A stretch of DNA of 64,000 bases from Prochilodus magdalenae (Eukaryota > Chordata > Actinopteri > Characiformes > Prochilodontidae). Both the position numbers and the translations under genes were made by a program. The notes beneath the pieces are model-generated. The model was not told the origin of the DNA, did no database searches, and saw nothing but the letters and a program-made list of their open reading frames with translations. Shown here in pieces: positions 1 through 10,934 of this stretch; the first letter of the stretch is position 1, and every line of letters starts with the position of its first letter. The stretch covers positions 1 through 64,000 of the forward strand of contig JAMWET010000614.1 in NCBI GenBank assembly GCA_024036415.1, given 5' to 3'.

Positions 1-79
1 GCAGCAAAAACTGTCTCTTTGTGCAAGAGAAAGAGTAAAAGAAGGCTTACACATTTGACTTTATTACAACATGGATCCA

Positions 80-180
80 GGATAAGGTGTTGATATTTGG
101 TGGGAAGAAGAAGTAAAGTTTCTAGCTGATTTTAACGGTTTACGACAACCAATTGTCTGTATGAAAAGACAATTCACTGC
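80..180 (+). pseudogene. Possible decayed ddx43 exon (helicase C-terminal start)
   Basis: A short stretch reads DKVLIF and, after an apparent indel, a segment containing ADFNGLRQPIVCM. This resembles the start of the helicase C-terminal domain of DDX43, where a DKVIVF-type strand is followed by an ADHLSSDL-type helix. The frame is broken by a shift and stops. It lies upstream of better preserved ddx43 exons on the same strand, which is the main reason for listing it. On its own the match is weak. Confidence 0.3.
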
Positions 181-1809
181 CTTCAGATCAAAAGGAAGTG
201 CTGTAAAGCAGGCTCAGCATCGTTGTGATACATCACATGGGAATCAAATGCCCGCCTTTTTTTGAACCAGGTCTTGTGAGCGCTGGTGTTTGATTTAAAA
301 AGTTCCCCGACCCTGCCCTTTGTAGTCCATTTCCTTTAAAGCCACAGTGGTGCACTCGTAATAATATATGAATCGTGGTTCATAAAGGTGGAGGGAGAAA
401 TAGCTTGCTTTCATTGAACGTGAAAAATCTCTACAGATAGTAGTGAGGCCTACATTCCGAATGAGCAGGGAAGGGATGTGATGCCATACATACCGCTGCG
501 TTTTGTGTACTGTCAGCCTCAAAGGTCCTGAAAAGGGCGGTGTGTATTTGAAAAATGGAAAAAAAGTATCTATATTATACATTTGTTATGACTGTCTCCC
601 CCCCCAGTGGCCGTATATATACATCAGGTTGCACAAGCTACAGTTAGACAGTGCTTGTTTTGTTTGTGTTTTTTTTTTTTTTTTTTTTTTTTTGTTTGTT
701 AGAACACTTTAGGTTTCTAGGTTTTTGTAAGGGTTTTCTAACGGCATAATTAAACATGAAGTGGACAAATGTCGTATAGAGAGATGACCTAGACTAAAAC
801 ATGATTGTTGTTCAAAATAACATTTTGAGAGCTAAAACTGATGGAAAAAAACAAATATCGAAAAGCTTAAGAAAATCAGTGACTTGGAGGGTCTTCAGCA
901 ATTTGCAGGAGTAAAACAGTTGAAACACAGAACAAGAGGTAAATCAGAAGAAAGTGTTACATCTTAGTAATATCTGCATAGGCATTGAACATTGCATTGA
1001 ACGTGTTGGTAATGTGTGTTTCGTGCGTGTTCTTATTAGTCTTTTTCTTTTCATGTGTTACTCAGGGCAGATGACCTATCCAGTGAATCTTGTCTTCGGG
1101 GGATAGCAGTTCAGTCCTTGCATGGGGGACAGAGAGCAGAGTGACGTGGAAGAGGCCTTACAGGACTGTTAAAGAGGGTATGCTTAAGTCGGTATTATAG
1201 CGTGAGAGGTTTTATAGAGTTTCTAGGAGTTAGTGACCAGAAATTTAAAGAAACGCTTTACTCGGGAGCGCTTTAATGATTTTCTAAACAATAGATGTAA
1301 GCTACTAAATTGATATTTGGGTGGCAGACTGTTGGTTATCACTGTGCTGATTAAGGCTATGAGTTTGTCACCAAAGGTTTCCATGATTAAAGCTACAGAC
1401 AGTGGTGATGGAGGAGCACCTCTAATTACAATATACTCACAAGCGGTCTCAGAGGACACGATTTCATTACTGGCACACAAATTGTTGATGTACTGCTCAG
1501 GTCTGGGATTTGCGACTCTAGCTATTGTGTGAAGGAGACTAGTAACTTAACCCTTCAGTCTAATTGCTGTTTAGAAAAACACACATGCACAGTTTAAAAA
1601 GTACTCCATTCACTAAACTGCTGGACTGTGAAAACACATCAAACCTTATTATTGTTCTCGCTACCTGTGTTTTGGGTAGGTACAGCAGTGCGCGTATGCG
1701 TGTGTGTGGTGTTTTTTTTTTTTTAATATATAATAATAATTATTATTATTATAGGGAGACAATGTATCAGTATATTTGCAGTAAACTATTATTTTATACC
1801 CATTGGTGG
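181..1809. other. Non-coding stretch, simple repeats only
   Basis: No exon with convincing homology and splice signals was found. The stretch holds a poly-T run near 669-693, another T run and a TAA/TTA-rich microsatellite near 1713-1755. If the ddx43 remnant is read as one locus, this is intron. Confidence 0.5.
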
Positions 1810-1828
1810 GTTTTTTGAAAGATGAGGT

Positions 1829-2030
1829 ATGAATATAATAGAATCGTATGATTTGAATGATGATTTGCACGGACTTTATTCAGGGCGTCCGTACGCATTT
1901 GTAGTAGCTACAGACATGGCTTCTAGAGGACTTGATGTACATGACAATCCACACATGTTCTTAACGATGACTTACACGAAACAGTTGAAGAGTATGTTCA
2001 CTAGAGTTCGGGCGAGCGAGGTCGTGCAGG
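1829..2030 (+). pseudogene. ddx43: ddx43 remnant, helicase C-terminal exon (motifs V and VI)
   Basis: The exon reads VVATDMASRGLDVHD, which is DEAD-box motif V in the form typical of DDX43 (ATP-dependent RNA helicase, KH plus DEAD domains). After HMF the frame is lost. Two bases later the sequence reads NDDLHETVEEYVH, matching the next conserved strand. The following arginine-rich motif VI (HRVGRxGRAG) is interrupted by three single-base insertions, one of which creates a TAG. The splice donor GG|GTGAGT at 2030/2031 is still perfect. This pattern of an intact donor with a shattered reading frame indicates a pseudogene rather than a new ORF. An open frame does continue to 2038, but the part after the shift has no helicase similarity. 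The strand and position to the left of cgas fit the conserved DDX43-CGAS order. Confidence 0.72.
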
Positions 2031-2539
2031 GTGAGTAGATTTTTACTGCATATGTATAACAAGCGTTTTCAAAAAGTTTCTCCATAGATGTTCAGAGCTA
2101 GTACCAAGGTCCTCGTTTTTTGATGTTAATCTACTTAAATGGCATGGTATAAAAGTTAAGGAATATTTCCATAATACTGATGTTCTGTTGTACCAGTGAT
2201 AAGCCCACAACAGGTGAATGAACAGTGTCACTACCTGAGGACAAACTAAACATAAGCATGAGCAGCTTGAAGATGGATAGATAGTAGATAGTTATAAAAT
2301 AGTAAGGATAATGGTGAAAAGATGGAAGAATGAGGTTGGTGATAAGCAACAATAAATGAAATAACAGGTTTTTATTTTGCTGAGCATGGGGGTGAATGAA
2401 ATTTTTTTTTTTTTTTTTTTTCTGTCCTTTTATAAACCTGCAGGTTCATGATGTGCCCACTAAATTGCCTGTAAGACTGAGATTGATAAATGACATTGTT
2501 TGAAATGCTAAAACACTAACTTTCCCATGATTTGAAAGG

Positions 2540-2635
2540 CTGATCGGGGGAACATCAGTAACACTGTTACAAGAAAGATTGAGGGTCAGGAGGATGGCAG
2601 CTGAGCTTATGCAACATTCTGGAGAGACAGGCCAG
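2540..2635 (+). pseudogene. ddx43: ddx43 remnant, penultimate coding exon
   Basis: One frame reads GGTSVTLLQERLRVRRMAAE and then LMQHSGETGQ, which lines up with the TGVSITTL...WRVASELINILERANQ segment just after motif VI in DDX43. The frame is open through this exon. The expected donor after the CAG at 2633-2635 is TT instead of GT, so the 3' splice partner appears lost. The exon lies between the motif V/VI exon and the last coding exon, in the expected order. Confidence 0.62.
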
Positions 2636-3844
2636 TTACACACCCGCACACAATCTCATCACATTTAAATATTTCAGTTTTGACTTAACATATATTTATT
2701 TATTTTATTTATTTCTTTGGTGTCCTTGCTAGCACAAGGACACATGATGCAACTATATAACTAATTGTACAACAAGTTGGTGGTTGCAGTGTCGAAGAAA
2801 TAAACGTTGTATGTCAGGGTACTCACGAAGCACATTTTAGCAAGCTGGTAAGCTTCACCAAAAGCCAATGTTGAATCAAGACTGACAAGGTTCTTACAGG
2901 ACTGTCCTGAAAATATTTAACAGCCAGATCGTTATGCGGACGCACCCAGTATTGGCAACATGTAAATACACAAAACTCTGTCCGAACTATGCTAATAAGT
3001 GGCATGTACCTGTGGGAAGGGAGGCTGCAATGTTGGCCTAGAAACGACACTGATGTGAGATGGGGACTTTTAAAAAGGGTTAACCCACCCAAAATCTCCA
3101 AGGCAAGGGTCACCAAAAATCTTTGGTCCTTTTCAGAATCAGTGTACCCACTACCGTTTAAAGAGTATCTGTTCATTAATTCTGTTGAAACTAGACACAC
3201 TGGTCTCCCGGTGTTTTGATCGACTTTGTCAAACCTTCCATTGGTGATTACAGCATGCCATTAGCCGCATGCCACTTAGGATACCAGTCAGTGTGGAAAA
3301 AAGGTTTCCACTCTTCCCACTGTTTAGTATTTGTTGTTCTACTAATGGTTACAGGACACAGACAGAGATGCCTTAATTTTGGGCGGAGATTATGGCCCTA
3401 ATGTAGTGCATATGTGGCCTACTAATAAAAACCAGGAGTGGCCCTCCCAAGTGCTGTCCAACACATGTGGGCATGTCGGCCAGGTGAAAATGGAGGACTG
3501 TTGGGCCAGAACAATTTTGCCCCCGTCTGTGATTTTGGTTTTCAAAAAATAACACAGTTACAAAACTTCAGCATAAAAGACCATCCCAGGTCTGCACACT
3601 GGCTTTTCACTTTCTTACTGGCTTAGCAGGACAGTACACAAGCATGGCTGGCACATACCACCGACGTTAACAGTCATGCCTTATCTGCAATAGTATGTTG
3701 CTTCTGCACAGTTTACTGTATTTCATAAAATGCACAATGACCAGTGCTAACCCCATGTGTCCCTTTTAATTGAAACCTCCCTCTTTCAAATGTTGTATTA
3801 ACAGCAAACTTACACAGTGTGTTGCCCTTGGTACCTGGGTGTAG

Positions 3845-3973
3845 GAGGTTCCAGAAGAGCTGGTACTGATGGCAGAGCGCTATGACAAACACCAGAGGGA
3901 GAAAGTGATGTTTCCTGGCAAAAACCTAAACGAGGTGGAGGCCAAGGAGCAGAGATGTTTTGTTGAGTTGTGA
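3845..3973 (+). pseudogene. ddx43: ddx43 remnant, last coding exon
   Basis: After a TAG acceptor at 3842-3844 the frame reads EVPEELVLMAERYDKHQREK, matching the IPEELVSMAERFKAHQQKRE tail of DDX43. It stays open for 42 codons to a TGA at 3971-3973. A fish DDX43 tail of this kind is plausible, so this exon by itself looks healthy. The locus is called a pseudogene because of the damage in the two exons before it. Only the 3' part of the gene falls in the window, so the state of the N-terminal KH and DEAD domains is unknown. Confidence 0.65.
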
Positions 3974-5449
3974 GAGAAGAGGTAGAGGCCGGAGAGAAGG
4001 AAGAAACTTCAGAGAAGAGCTGAATTATCGCCTCTAAAGCTTAAAGGTAATATTTGGTTTTTTACCTCTTAAACCCACAATGAAAGAGATGGCCTATTTT
4101 TGATATGAGTGTAAGTATTAATTTAATTTGCATGTAGTAAGGCAAGGTTAATCCTATTTTTAAAAGTTAAACTCCAACTCTAAGTGGGTAGATCTTAACT
4201 GACAGCAAGTGTCTTTTTCTGTAAGCTTACAAAGCTATCACTCAGTTAAGCACTAACAATCGTGTTCCACATGGATGCTTCCAACGAGAAGTGTAAACTT
4301 AAAACAGTTAACATATATACTTTTGTGTCTAAGGCCATGTTTTTCAAATGCAAATCGTTCCAGCGTAGGCCAGCGAACAAGACTCAAAAATGACAATCAA
4401 CAGAACCCAAACGAAGATGACTGTAGGCCAGTAAATTTATAAAAATCTTAAATTTATATAAAGATGATTTTTTTTTTTTTTTTTTTTTTTTGTGGTTTGT
4501 TTTTTTCCCCCGTGTATTTTACTTCTGAAAGTAGCTAAACTCTTCCATACAAAATAATGGTAGTTGTAACTACAGTTGCTGTGACCTGGTGTTTTTAGTA
4601 TTCCAGCCAGTATTAACTGCCAATACTTTTAGTGTATTGTTAATTGTTAATGTGCAAGACTGAGCAGAATTATTACAGCGGTTCATATCGGTATTTGCTA
4701 TGATGAAATAAACATTTTTGCAATAATCAATACATTTTGTAAAAAAAACATTTAGGGTTCTTTAATCTTTGTCTGTTGTTGTTTATCTTTTGTTTTAGAA
4801 GTAAGAGGCTGATTGTGTTCATCTGTTGCCTGAATGGGAATTTCATAAATGTTATTTAGTTTGATTGCATTGTTAACTTCCAAGATGAGAAAACTGATAA
4901 TTGTGTTGAAGTGACTGAATAAACATCTCTCATTTTTGTATCTGTTTACAACAAATAAGGCTGTACTGTACAAAAAATGGGGATTTACTTATACACAAAT
5001 TTTCTCAGGAGACATGTGAGTTTCATGATATGAAAATCCACTACATTTGTTTGTGTGTGAAGCAATAAACAGACAAGGAGCAAAACGTTTACAATTGGAC
5101 TCGTAAAACTAAAAGCTTTATTTAGGGTAGTAATTTGGCAATTACTATCATGCATAAAATGACTGACAAAATTTACAAATGTACACATTTTGTCAAATCA
5201 GTTGTTTTTTGTTTGGACCAGTCAGACAATGCCTGGCTGAAATCTTAAAAGTAAACCGAGGCAGATTATATGCATCAACAAGACCACTGTTCTTCAGTCA
5301 GTCACTTTGATGGGAGTTCCTAATTTCTTAATATATGTAAGGAAGAAGAATTTATGCTGTTATAAGTATTACAATTCTGTACAGTTACAAAGTGAGATTG
5401 ACTGGAGGTTTGACGGAACCAGAGAAAAGCCATTGTTGCGCTCAGGACT
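3974..5449. other. Tail-to-tail intergenic region between ddx43 and cgas
   Basis: This stretch is AT-rich and has no recognisable exon. It contains a poly-T run at about 4467-4491 and AATAAA signals on the plus strand near 4918-4923 and 5063-5068, either of which could have ended the ddx43 transcript. The piece around 4785-4925 resembles 25969-26146 (shared block TTTTGTTTTAGAA-TAAGAGGCT followed by a similar AATAAACAT end), suggesting an old duplication. Confidence 0.4.
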
Positions 5450-8400
5450 CTATGTAGTTTGGGCCAATAAGTCCACAGCTTTGTTGTCCAGGCCCGCCGA
5501 CTTCAGGAGGTTGTGCGGGGGGGGGGGGGGGAGGGGACGAAGAAGTTAGGCAGCTCGTGTTTTCTTAAGTACACTTCGAAGTCATGGAGGAGCTGCTGGA
5601 AGCAGGTCGCTGAGTTGCTTAGCCGCCCAATTGCTGTCTTCCACGCGCTTTGCACATGCATGGAGCAGAGAGTCCGTCTTGGCATGGTATGAGCACAGCT
5701 TACCCGCCTCCTTTGGGTACGTCTCCTTTAGCCTCTTTATACCAAGTACTTCAGGAGCTTCAGGACACTGCTTTCTGGGGAAAAAAAATCTCACGTTAGT
5801 GATGACTTCTCCCAGTATTCCTGTAATTTCACTTCCCGTGCATGCAAAGCCTGTGGTTGGTAATATATGGTAGCATGTTTTCAAGGTCTGTTCATACAGA
5901 GTATGATTTTTAGGACAAAGTAAAATGGATATATTTTTTTAATGTGCTCCCTTCACACCAAGTTTCAAGCATTTTATGTGAAAACACTCTCAAAACCGTT
6001 TAGCTGCAGTGTATTTGCCTAAACCACTGAAACTAAACAGTACATAAAAACTAGAAATGTCCCCATTCAACACAAAGGCGAGCAAACACCTGTATCGGAC
6101 TGCAAGAGTATGGAACTAAAATGTGTGTGATTTCTGTAGCTCTGGAATTGGAGGCTCTGCTTCTTATTAACCTCTGCCCGTGCTGTTTGTGTTTTATTTT
6201 TTTTTTTTGGGGGGGGGAGGGTTAGCGAGTTGCTGACTCATGTAAGAGCTTCTGTGCCTCACTTTTTTTTTTTTTTTTTTTCCTTTTTTTTTTCTGCCGA
6301 TAGGACCGCCAAGCGGTCAGTTTAAAAACACAGAAGAGAAAATGGCTTTGTTTTAAATGCGTCATAAAGATACGTTGTTTTGTGAGTCTTTATGCTACAA
6401 TATTGCAATGCAATGTAAATGTTACACGGGATCTGCCAAGGAAACACGAAACCAAGAAGCCGGCAACGTGACACACTTGCACTTGCCTTTACTTTCTCAA
6501 ACAAAAAACGTCGGTAATATAAAAAGGGTTAGATACATGCAAAGCAAGAGCCCTGCCAAAGAGTGTGTGATGAAGGTGTTGAAGTTTGAAATAATAAACT
6601 AGCCAGATGGCTTACACAGTATCTCGCAACACCCCCAGTGAGTACACCCCTCACATTTTTGTAAATAATTTATTATACCTTTTTGATGGGACAAACACTG
6701 AAGATAACACTTTGTATACAAGTCAACCTGTCAGCTGCTCTGACCATACGCCGCACACTGTATAAAGGTGGTCTGCATGGCGACATCCCCAGAATGGAAG
6801 TCTCTTCTAAAGAGGATGCACAAGAAAGCCCACAAACCGTTTGGCTGCAGACAAGCAGACCCTAAAGGGTGTAGATTACCGGAAATCTGCGAAAAATAAT
6901 GCTGGCCACCAAACTATTTGGCACTTTGGGGCACAAATTATTTTACCATTTCACTTAGGAGTGTACTCACTTTCCATTTGCTATCAGTTTTAGAACATTA
7001 ATGATTGGTCCTGTTGAGTTTTTTTTGAGGGCCACAGCGAATAACAAGCTCAAAGAATACAAGCTTCATTACACTGACTATTGTTACATCTGTGATTAAC
7101 TAGCCTGGTCTGATTCCCTCAGTCAGGGATTGAGTGGAAGGAATTTAAATCTATTGCCTCTGTAATCTGGCAGGTGGATCATTACAATATCACTAAACGT
7201 CGCTTTTAATCATGTCAGAGCAGTGTAAAAAAAAATATATATATTGCGTAATATTGCACAAAAACAGTGTTCAAACACCAGAAAATAGTGTTGTTATACT
7301 ATATTATTTATAGTGTAGTGAAATATTGTGACGTATATTACGGCATATAAACCCTCTAGAACGGTACCGTGTATACACACGTATATTACAGTGCTTTTAA
7401 AACAAAACGTGTTTTCTCTAGGCGTTTTTGGACCGTTTGGCGTTCCATATCCATCATCCTGGCGCGTATTTGTTTGGCCTGCAACCATGACAACTAAACT
7501 CTGATTGGTCAGTCTGATTTTAATGCATCCGAACAGCAAATATTAGAACAGACTGGAATTACGTGTTTTGCGCAGCGTCGCCGTGACTCAGTTTTAGCCT
7601 CGGTGTGGAGGATTTCGGAAGTACTTGTGCTCCTTTTCAATAGGTCAAGTCCGTTGGGTCGTATGTACAAATAGTTACGTCTGATTCAGTGATTGTTGTA
7701 AAAATGTTTATTATACCTTGTGTTTGTTGACGAATTATCCTTAAATAATGATTACTTAACTTAGCATTCACAACTACATAGTCATTGTGTGAAAGCTTGT
7801 ATTTTATATGCATCTATATAGAAGATTAACCAGTACTCACATGATATTTACTCCTAAGACATATTAACATATAACATATAGACTTCTATTGTATGGCATG
7901 TTACTCACGCTTAAAGGCATTTTTGTTTATGGGAATGAGAGATGAGGCCACTGCATGTTTCTAACTCACTGTTATCAATCATCGACTGGTGCACTCTGTA
8001 CGAACTGAATTGATACAGAGGAGATTGAAGACGGACAAAGCGGCCTTCTCTCTATGTGTGGGTAACTCCCTAACCTGCAGGTGCCTCAAAGCGGAGGGGG
8101 ATGGTGCACACGCACATAGAGAATGCCACACTGTCCAATTCTTAGAGAATACAAAAACACACTCAAGGTCAAGCATGATGGTAGAGTCAGACACGTGAAT
8201 CTGAGTATTAACACGTGAAATTATGCATATTAACATGAGCTAATCTGTAGAAACGCCTCATCGGCAGGTTTCACGTCATTTGGGGTATAAACATGGAGTC
8301 AGATCGGAGAGGGGTCGGAACTTTGCTTTGGGACGGCTGTAAAACTGTCTTGAATGTATTGGTTCTCCTGGATCCAGTATTGTTAATTAAATACTTTGGT

Positions 8401-10179
8401 TTGCTTTCAACTTCACTCCACTTGTCTGCGACTCTTTCCATCCAAACGAACACGCAAGGTGTTGTGCCCCAAAAGAGGGGAGGGGTACGGACAACACTAT
8501 CTAGATATTTTTCTACATGATACAACCACTAAACTGCTGTCTGTGACTTGTAACTCACCTGCAGCATGGTCGGGTCTCGCAGCAGGTTTTGGAGTGGCCG
8601 TGGTTTTTAAGTACTTCCTTCTCTACGTGTGAAAAGGAGATGCGCCATGCGTCTGTGCAACAAAGACATTTCAACCTTTAACCTTCCGTTTTCTTTCACA
8701 ACCACAACTATGCAGAATGTTGTTCTGACTTCCAAACATATCTACATTCTGTGGCACTGTTGCGTTACATGCACATACAGGTATGTATTCTTTATACATA
8801 TCTGATAGTACAGACTCTTACCCTTGGCGGTAACTCCATCTTGTTCTCTTGTGCCTCTTCCCTCGTACTTGCACACCAAATAATAGGGTTTGCGCTTCAG
8901 ATCCATTTTAACTTTTTTGCTCAGCCAGTCGTCGATTTGGAATCCGTTCGCTGTGAAGTTGGGCCAGCTCTGGCTGTGCACCTCCAGCCCCAAGACAAAG
9001 TCCAGAGAGATGAGCAGGTCGCCCTTCTTCACCTGCAGGGTCACTGCGGGGCAGCCCTGCTTTTTCCTGTCGACGGAAACATCTGGGGGGAAAGACCATT
9101 CCCAGTAAGCAGTGGTCGTCCGAGGACGTCTACGGTGTGTTTGAATGTAGTCAGATACGTGAATTCAACGTCGTTCAAAACAGTTTACTGGAAAACATTA
9201 ACCACAACCGAGTACGATCCGCACAAGGAGCTCAGTTACGCGTTTATCACCGCTGATTCGTAACGACTTACCCGGCAGCTTGTCTGCAGCTTCTTTCACT
9301 TTCTCCCTGAACTCGCTGAGCATTTTACTGGCACTGAGGGTTTTGTCTTCGTTGAGGAATCTGTCCAAAATGTGTTTCTGATGGCGCTTCAAGGCCACGG
9401 TGTAGAAGGCGCCGTCCTCTCCGAAAGGCTGGATGTCCACTCTCTCCACAGAAACAGCTAACATCACATCGAATTCATCACTCTGACAAATCTGCAGAAG
9501 GTGATTGAACAATTTAGTGCAGGACAAAAATCAAGCACGTATTAAGACAAACTCCACTGCAAGCATTGCAAGCACTCACTTTGACATTTTCGTAATGGCT
9601 TCCTGTCCTGAGCACGTTTATTTCTTTACACCAGTCTAAAGTCTCTTTCACATGTTTAGTTATTGCCTCCTGGATCTCATTCACGCGTCTCGTTGCCTCG
9701 GATTTCTGGGTTTTCCTAATCTTCAGCTTTTCGAGGGTGTTCTGGAGAATCTTGGCTGGATTGTCGTCATTGCTGTCACCTGTACTGTATGCAGGATGAT
9801 TGTTAGCCGCGGCGAGGGGTTCCCCAGAAGTAGGTGGTCGTGGGTACCGGGGCTGCGCGTCACGTCTCGCCTTACCGCGTGCTTCTTTCTTTTCATCTGC
9901 CCTTTTATTTTCCTCCACCTTTCTAGTTTCATCCGGATCTTTCTTTTCCTTCGTTCTTTTCTTTTCCTCTGTGTCTTTCTTTCCTTCTGCCTCGGTTTTT
10001 TTATTTTTCTCTCCTTTTTTCTTTTGCTCCGACTCCTTCTTTTCCTCCGGCTTTTCCTTTACCTCCGCTGGTGTTTCCCCGTCCACGCTTTCCCTGCTCT
10101 GCTCTCTGACCTTTACGTAGCTTTTCCTCCGGGCGGATCCCGGGGCTTCAGCTTTCCTTTGTCGTTCCCTCCCGCTCAT
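5450..10179 (-). CDS. cgas: Cyclic GMP-AMP synthase (cGAS), five exons, with damaged C-terminus
   Basis: cGAS binds cytosolic double-stranded DNA and joins ATP and GTP into 2'3'-cGAMP, the ligand of STING. Exons on the minus strand are 9580-10179, 9272-9491, 8822-9082, 8559-8652 and 5774 downward, all with GT-AG borders and matching phases. The start is the ATG at 10177-10179 (MSGRERQ); an upstream in-frame ATG at 10213-10215 overlaps the TATA box and is unlikely. Exon 1 encodes a Lys/Glu-rich tail and the GS motif (GSHYENVK). Exon 2 has the catalytic EFD (SDEFDVM). Exon 3 has PAVTL and the third acid (ISLDFVLGL). Exon 4 has [12 protein letters not shown] and the zinc thumb ([10 protein letters not shown]). 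Exon 5 starts RKQCPE and keeps SYHAKT. The open frame stops at 5582, giving about 455 aa against 522 in human. The remaining C-lobe homology continues in a shifted frame to about 5450 and has an in-frame TAG. It may be a recent pseudogene, a truncated gene or an assembly error. Confidence 0.88.
5775..8558 (-). other. Intron 4 of cgas with Tc1 remnant
   Basis: This 2.8 kb intron separates the zinc-thumb exon from the last exon (donor ACCTGCAG|GTGAGT read on the minus strand, acceptor CCCCAG). It contains poly-T and poly-G runs near 6200-6290 and an internally deleted Tc1 copy (about 6612-7085). A somewhat GC-rich patch lies near 7430-7680. No further exon was recognised. Confidence 0.7.
6612..7085 (+). 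mobile_element. Internally deleted Tc1-like transposon remnant
   Basis: The left part has a Tc1-type terminal block (GTGAGTACACCCCTCACATT) followed by a transposase fragment. That fragment reads in pieces as the '[16 protein letters not shown]' helix-turn-helix region and 'KKAHKPF'. The right part starts with AATAATGCTGGCCACC-type sequence, the 3' coding end of the same family, and runs into GTGTACTCAC and the TTGAGTTTTTTTTGAGGGC terminal block. The catalytic middle is missing. The same family has a longer copy at 36.5-37.85 kb. Confidence 0.65.
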
Positions 10180-10214
10180 TGTGAGTAAAAGGGCCTCGTT
10201 ACTCTCTCTGAGCA

Positions 10215-10220
10215 CTTATA
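10215..10220 (-). promoter_or_regulatory. Probable TATA box of cgas
   Basis: The minus strand reads TATAAG here, about 40 bp before the chosen ATG at 10179. Transcription would then start near 10185-10190. This supports the MSGRERQ start over the upstream ATG that lies in the TATA box itself. Confidence 0.5.
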
Positions 10221-10260
10221 AGCCTTCTTGACGTCAGAGTAGGCTAAACCCAGCGCGCAT

Positions 10261-10268
10261 TTTCACTT
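10261..10268 (-). promoter_or_regulatory. Possible IRF-type element upstream of cgas
   Basis: The minus strand reads AAGTGAAA, fitting the IRF core AANNGAAA, about 40 bp upstream of the probable TATA box. Human cGAS is interferon-inducible, so such a site would make sense. An 8-bp match is easily found by chance. Confidence 0.28.
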
Positions 10269-10279
10269 CTTCGTAATAC

Positions 10280-10917
10280 GAAAGTATCACTCCACTCTGA
10301 CCACTGTACCCAAGCTTATTTTAGCCTCCCCTTAACTGAACTTTGAATTTCCTTCCAACCTCCACCCAACATACTTAATAGGGGATCATATATTATGTCA
10401 TAAGAATGTGGAAATAAATGTGTTCAGTGTCGCTTATGTTGGTTTAAGCTTAAACTAGTGGTTTGATAAATGCTTGAAATGACATTTAAAATGGTTCTGG
10501 ATAATGCCCTGCCTCCAGAATTATACGTGCATGTATTTATGCAGACTGAGGTGCCTCATTTTGGTCTTTGAGATACGCCACTCTGCATAGTTTAGTCTTA
10601 GATACCTTCATCTGCTTTTTACATCAAAGTGTTTAGGATCTGAACTTTCCAGGGCTAGAGATCTACCACACTCTACACACTCGACTGTGGCAACACCGAG
10701 CATTAGCGTTTGTTGCAGTTTGATGAAAGGCCTCTGGTGACACCTTGTGGCCAATTGTGGGTTTATCGTAGGTGCGTGTGCTTTAGGTTATCTTAGAAAA
10801 GTGTAAAATCCAAATTACTGAAGATCTGTATTGAAAATGGCACTTTGTTGTGTATTTTTTACTTCGTATTAGTAAGAAAAACATTTCAAACAAACCTGAT
10901 TTAAAAAGAAAGTTGTA
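10280..10917. other. Intergenic stretch upstream of cgas, left flank of CACTA element
   Basis: No gene was seen. The part from about 10730 to 10800 (CTCTGGTGACACCTTGTGGCC and following) resembles 26296-26355 and belongs to a diverged duplicated block. The stretch ends at the TA that flanks the large transposon. Confidence 0.45.
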
Positions 10918-10934
10918 CACTCTAAGAAATGAAA
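10918..10934 (+). repeat. Left terminal inverted repeat of CACTA-like element
   Basis: This is 17 bp starting CACTCTAAG, preceded by TA. It is an exact inverted match of 22472-22488. Confidence 0.85.

Noticed and set aside
8751..9263. 170-codon open frame on the plus strand
   Set aside because: It is antisense to cgas exon 3 and the intron after exon 2; the minus strand has clear homology and splice sites.
9652..10188. 178-codon Leu/Phe-rich plus-strand frame
   Set aside because: It is the shadow of the Lys/Glu-rich first exon of cgas.
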